From Promethearchaeota archaeon (GTDB taxonomy: Archaea > Asgardarchaeota > Lokiarchaeia > Sigynarchaeales > SOKP01), in NCBI GenBank assembly GCA_019058515.1, contig JAHPYY010000013.1, positions 1-6,559 on the forward strand: a stretch of 6,559 nucleotides of DNA. The letters are read 5' to 3'. Both the position numbers and the translations under genes were made by a program. The notes under the pieces are model-generated. The model ran no database searches, was not told where the DNA came from, and worked only from the letters and a program-made list of their open reading frames with translations. Within the stretch, counting starts at the first letter, position 1. Every line of letters begins with the position of its first letter. Below are positions 5,094-6,559 of the stretch, piece after piece.

Positions 5094-5651
5094 TTACGAG
5101 TTCGTCATTGGCAATAATACTCGATACAATAATTCTTCAAAACATTCTCTAATGTTTATCCCCTTTATAGCTACCGCAGGATACACAACTCTTCTCCCAT
5201 CGGGATATATTTCAAATTCCGGTAAATCTAAACTTTTCTTAAAATCCATAACATCGATTGCATCCTCTAGATCTTGCTTATTTAACTGCACGATATATGG
5301 TATCTCTTTATCGATGATGAATCCTCTTAATTCCCGAAAACTTCGTTTATTTTCTTCAAGTTTGCTTGGGTGGGAATCCCCTACGAATATTACCCCATCG
5401 GCTTCCTCTAGAACGTATTCCCGAGTTGATAGAAATCGTTCTTGTCCCGTACATGTAATTATACGAATTGATATGCTGTAATTAATCAATTCTGTTTTCA
5501 TGTCAAAAGCAATGACCACCGAATCGTGCCATAGAGTCCTTCCATCTGTAGTATCTATTGAATAACCTTTAGAAGCTTTGTGGGACTGATACTCTTCTAA
5601 AAGGCGCAAGTAATTTGTGGTTTTACCAGATTCACCTGGACCCCAGTACAC
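5094..5651 (-). CDS. MglA-like small Ras-superfamily GTPase
   Basis: This is a cytosolic GTP/GDP switch. From the GTG at 5651 it has 185 residues. G1 is GPGESGKT (4-11), followed by TN as in MglA. Switch I carries DGRTLWHD (36-43), matching the MglA T-x-x-D-R-T-L segment. G3 is TCTGQERF (66-73), with Thr where most Ras-family proteins have Asp. G4 is NKQD (124-127), and G5 is within AVAIKG (159-164). There is no C-terminal Cys prenylation box. The GTG cannot be the full start, because the beta-1 strand KFVYWG begins two residues before it. The frame is open upstream to a TGA at 5712-5714 without ATG, GTG or TTG. A GGTGAT at 5711-5716 points to ATA 5700-5702 (202 residues) or ACG as start. The Roadblock gene lies directly upstream in the same frame. 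Its partner is expected to be that protein. Confidence 0.93.
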   Translation of the reverse strand: MYWGPGESGKTTNYLRLLEEYQSHKASKGYSIDTTDGRTLWHDSVVIAFDMKTELINYSISIRIITCTGQERFLSTREYVLEEADGVIFVGDSHPSKLEENKRSFRELRGFIIDKEIPYIVQLNKQDLEDAIDVMDFKKSLDLPEFEIYPDGRRVVYPAVAIKGINIRECFEELLYRVLLPMTNS

Positions 5652-5710
5652 AAACTTAAGTTGGATTAATTCAGTGGGTTTTGGTTGTTTAGATTCTGAT
5701 ATCGTCGTTA

Positions 5711-5716
5711 ATCACC
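5711..5716 (-). promoter_or_regulatory. Shine-Dalgarno-like GGTGAT before the GTPase
   Basis: GGTGAT on the minus strand matches the core of the archaeal and bacterial anti-Shine-Dalgarno complement. It lies between the Roadblock stop (5721-5723) and the GTPase. Eight bases downstream is ATA (5700-5702), five bases downstream an ACG (5703-5705). Both are in frame with the GTPase and upstream of its first strand. The site argues for a non-canonical start there and against the GTG at 5651, which has no ribosome site. Confidence 0.45.
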
Positions 5717-5720
5717 GCGC

Positions 5721-6350
5721 TTAGTCGTTTTCAGAGACTGAAGTAATTCTGGCACCAAATATTTCACCCTTTAAGCGTTGAATATGTGCTTTTAGCTCGT
5801 TTTCGTCCATTTTCAATGTTGCTTTTATAGAACCGCTCTGCTCAATTAAATTCTTTATTTTCGGTGCGTATCGTTTCATTTGCAAGTGGATCACACCTAC
5901 ATTTACATTACGTTCGGTCAACAAAACTATGAGAATTTCTCTCTCTTTGCCTATTGTTAGCGTTATATCTGTGATCGCCTCCACAAATAACTGTAGATTG
6001 TTGTATATTAGAGCAGCGCGTTCTAGATATTCGGTGCTAAAAAAATCCTGTCCTTGCTTAGCAACTCCATACAGAGCAGCTCCAATCGAACTGAGATCCC
6101 AGTAATTTAACTTCCGATCGAACATCGAATCTAACGCAATTATCTTCGCATCCTGATCAATAACCATAATACCATGAATCACCCCGTTCCTAGTGATTAC
6201 GCCATAGGACTCCCTTATTTCGTCCAATAAATCCGTAATTCTGTTCTTAAACAATATTTTCGGTATTTGCATATTTTTAGGTAAAATCGATTTTTCTAGA
6301 AGAATCAGATTGATATATTTAAAGAAAAAATATGCGATTGAAAGATCCAT
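5721..6350 (-). CDS. Roadblock/LC7-domain protein (MglB-like)
   Basis: This protein has a Roadblock/LC7 fold at about residues 33-172. It shows an N-terminal helix (RITDLLDEIRES), the strand pair GIMVIDQDAKIIALDSM (60-76), the long helix SSIGAALYGVAKQG (87-100), and the strands ILIVLLTERNVNVGVIHLQMKR (139-160). Such proteins dimerise and bind small GTPases; bacterial MglB controls the nucleotide state of MglA. A charged tail (176-209) follows. The stop lies 70 bases upstream of the first GTPase codon listed here, or 18 bases upstream of the ATA candidate, so the two genes are surely co-transcribed. Two starts compete. ATG 6350 gives 209 residues with a hydrophobic N-terminus and has a TATA that would make it leaderless. 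ATG 6270-6272 (Met27, 183 residues) starts close to the domain and has TTTAAATATA at suitable distance. The shorter form fits the family better. Confidence 0.88.
   Translation of the reverse strand: MDLSIAYFFFKYINLILLEKSILPKNMQIPKILFKNRITDLLDEIRESYGVITRNGVIHGIMVIDQDAKIIALDSMFDRKLNYWDLSSIGAALYGVAKQGQDFFSTEYLERAALIYNNLQLFVEAITDITLTIGKEREILIVLLTERNVNVGVIHLQMKRYAPKIKNLIEQSGSIKATLKMDENELKAHIQRLKGEIFGARITSVSEND
6311..6323 (-). promoter_or_regulatory. TATA box for the shorter Roadblock start
   Basis: TTTAAATATATCA on the minus strand is a strong TATA-like element inside the longest Roadblock frame. Transcription would start near 6292, giving a 20-base leader to the ATG at 6270-6272. No clear BRE is seen. 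Confidence 0.35.
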
Positions 6351-6372
6351 TGAATTATTAATTTTGACTAAG

Positions 6373-6384
6373 AATATAAAAAGA
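6373..6384 (-). promoter_or_regulatory. T-rich TATA-like element before the longer Roadblock start
   Basis: CTTTTTATATTC on the minus strand is centred about 28 bases before ATG 6350, which would make a leaderless transcript of the longer form. The T-run could equally terminate the gene ending at 6418, which lies 34 bases upstream. Confidence 0.3.
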
Positions 6385-6417
6385 GAACCTTAAGAGTTTT
6401 TATTCCTTTGACCTTTT

Positions 6418-6559
6418 TTAAATATAGTCATATTCGGTTTTAGAGGTAAATATTAGTTCACACTTTTTCGTGAAACTATTGATGCTCCGCCTTAGATTAG
6501 AGATACTTACTCGATCGGCTTTTTTCAGTTCTTTATATGCAGAAACAGCAGGCATACCA
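6418..6559 (-). CDS. C-terminal end of an unknown protein (5' partial)
   Basis: The minus strand is open from the window edge to TAA at 6418-6420, giving at least 46 residues. They are rich in Ser, Lys and Arg, with helical-looking content in YKELKKADR and NLRRSINSF, a possible strand CELIFTS, and an acidic-aromatic tail ending EYDYI. An ATG at 6553-6555 lies two codons from the edge, so it could be the start of a 45-residue protein, but an internal Met of a longer gene is as likely. I do not recognise the family. It precedes the Roadblock gene by 67 bases on the same strand and may share its transcript. Confidence 0.5.
   Translation of the reverse strand, partial: GMPAVSAYKELKKADRVSISNLRRSINSFTKKCELIFTSKTEYDYI

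Noticed and set aside
4966..5481. Plus-strand open frame of 171 codons
   Set aside because: It runs antisense across the end of the GTPase and the start of the 399-residue gene, where the GTPase motifs fix the coding strand.

Overview
The window most likely comes from an archaeon, probably an Asgard-type lineage. This is inferred from gene content, not proven. A Roadblock/LC7 protein sits directly beside a Ras-superfamily GTPase, the intergenic DNA is AT-rich with archaeal-style BRE/TATA candidates, one gene ends in a long T-tract, and GTG/TTG starts are used freely. A bacterial origin cannot be excluded, because MglA/MglB-type GTPase-Roadblock pairs also occur in bacteria.

Layout from left to right. 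Positions 1-185 hold the 3' end of a plus-strand gene for a beta-rich, adhesin-like protein, closed by a T-tract. On the minus strand follow pyruvate kinase (235-1707), an unrecognised basic protein (1800-2264) and an isochorismatase-fold cysteine hydrolase (2257-2784). The last two overlap by 8 bases and are clearly co-translated. Positions 2785-3266 are AT-rich and hold no intact gene. They contain short stretches that resemble decayed oxidoreductase gene starts, plus a good plus-strand BRE/TATA and a perfect hairpin in front of a possible 71-residue plus-strand gene (3267-3482). A small minus-strand zinc-ribbon gene (3609-3749) has been easy to miss because it starts with TTG or GTG.

The right half is a minus-strand block read from right to left: the end of an unknown gene at the window edge (6418-6559), a Roadblock/LC7 protein (5721-6350), an MglA-like small GTPase (5094 to about 5702), and a 399-residue protein of no family I recognise (3849-5048). 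The GTPase and Roadblock pair looks like a nucleotide switch with its regulator, as in MglA with MglB. The 399-residue protein is the natural candidate for an effector or additional regulator, and the zinc ribbon downstream may belong to the same neighbourhood.

The most unusual points are the missing canonical start codon of the GTPase, which lies in the same frame as the Roadblock gene with two stop codons between them; the orphan third gene of the module; the small zinc-ribbon gene; and the pyruvate kinase residues that predict potassium-independent activity. I saw no tRNA, rRNA, CRISPR array or insertion sequence.
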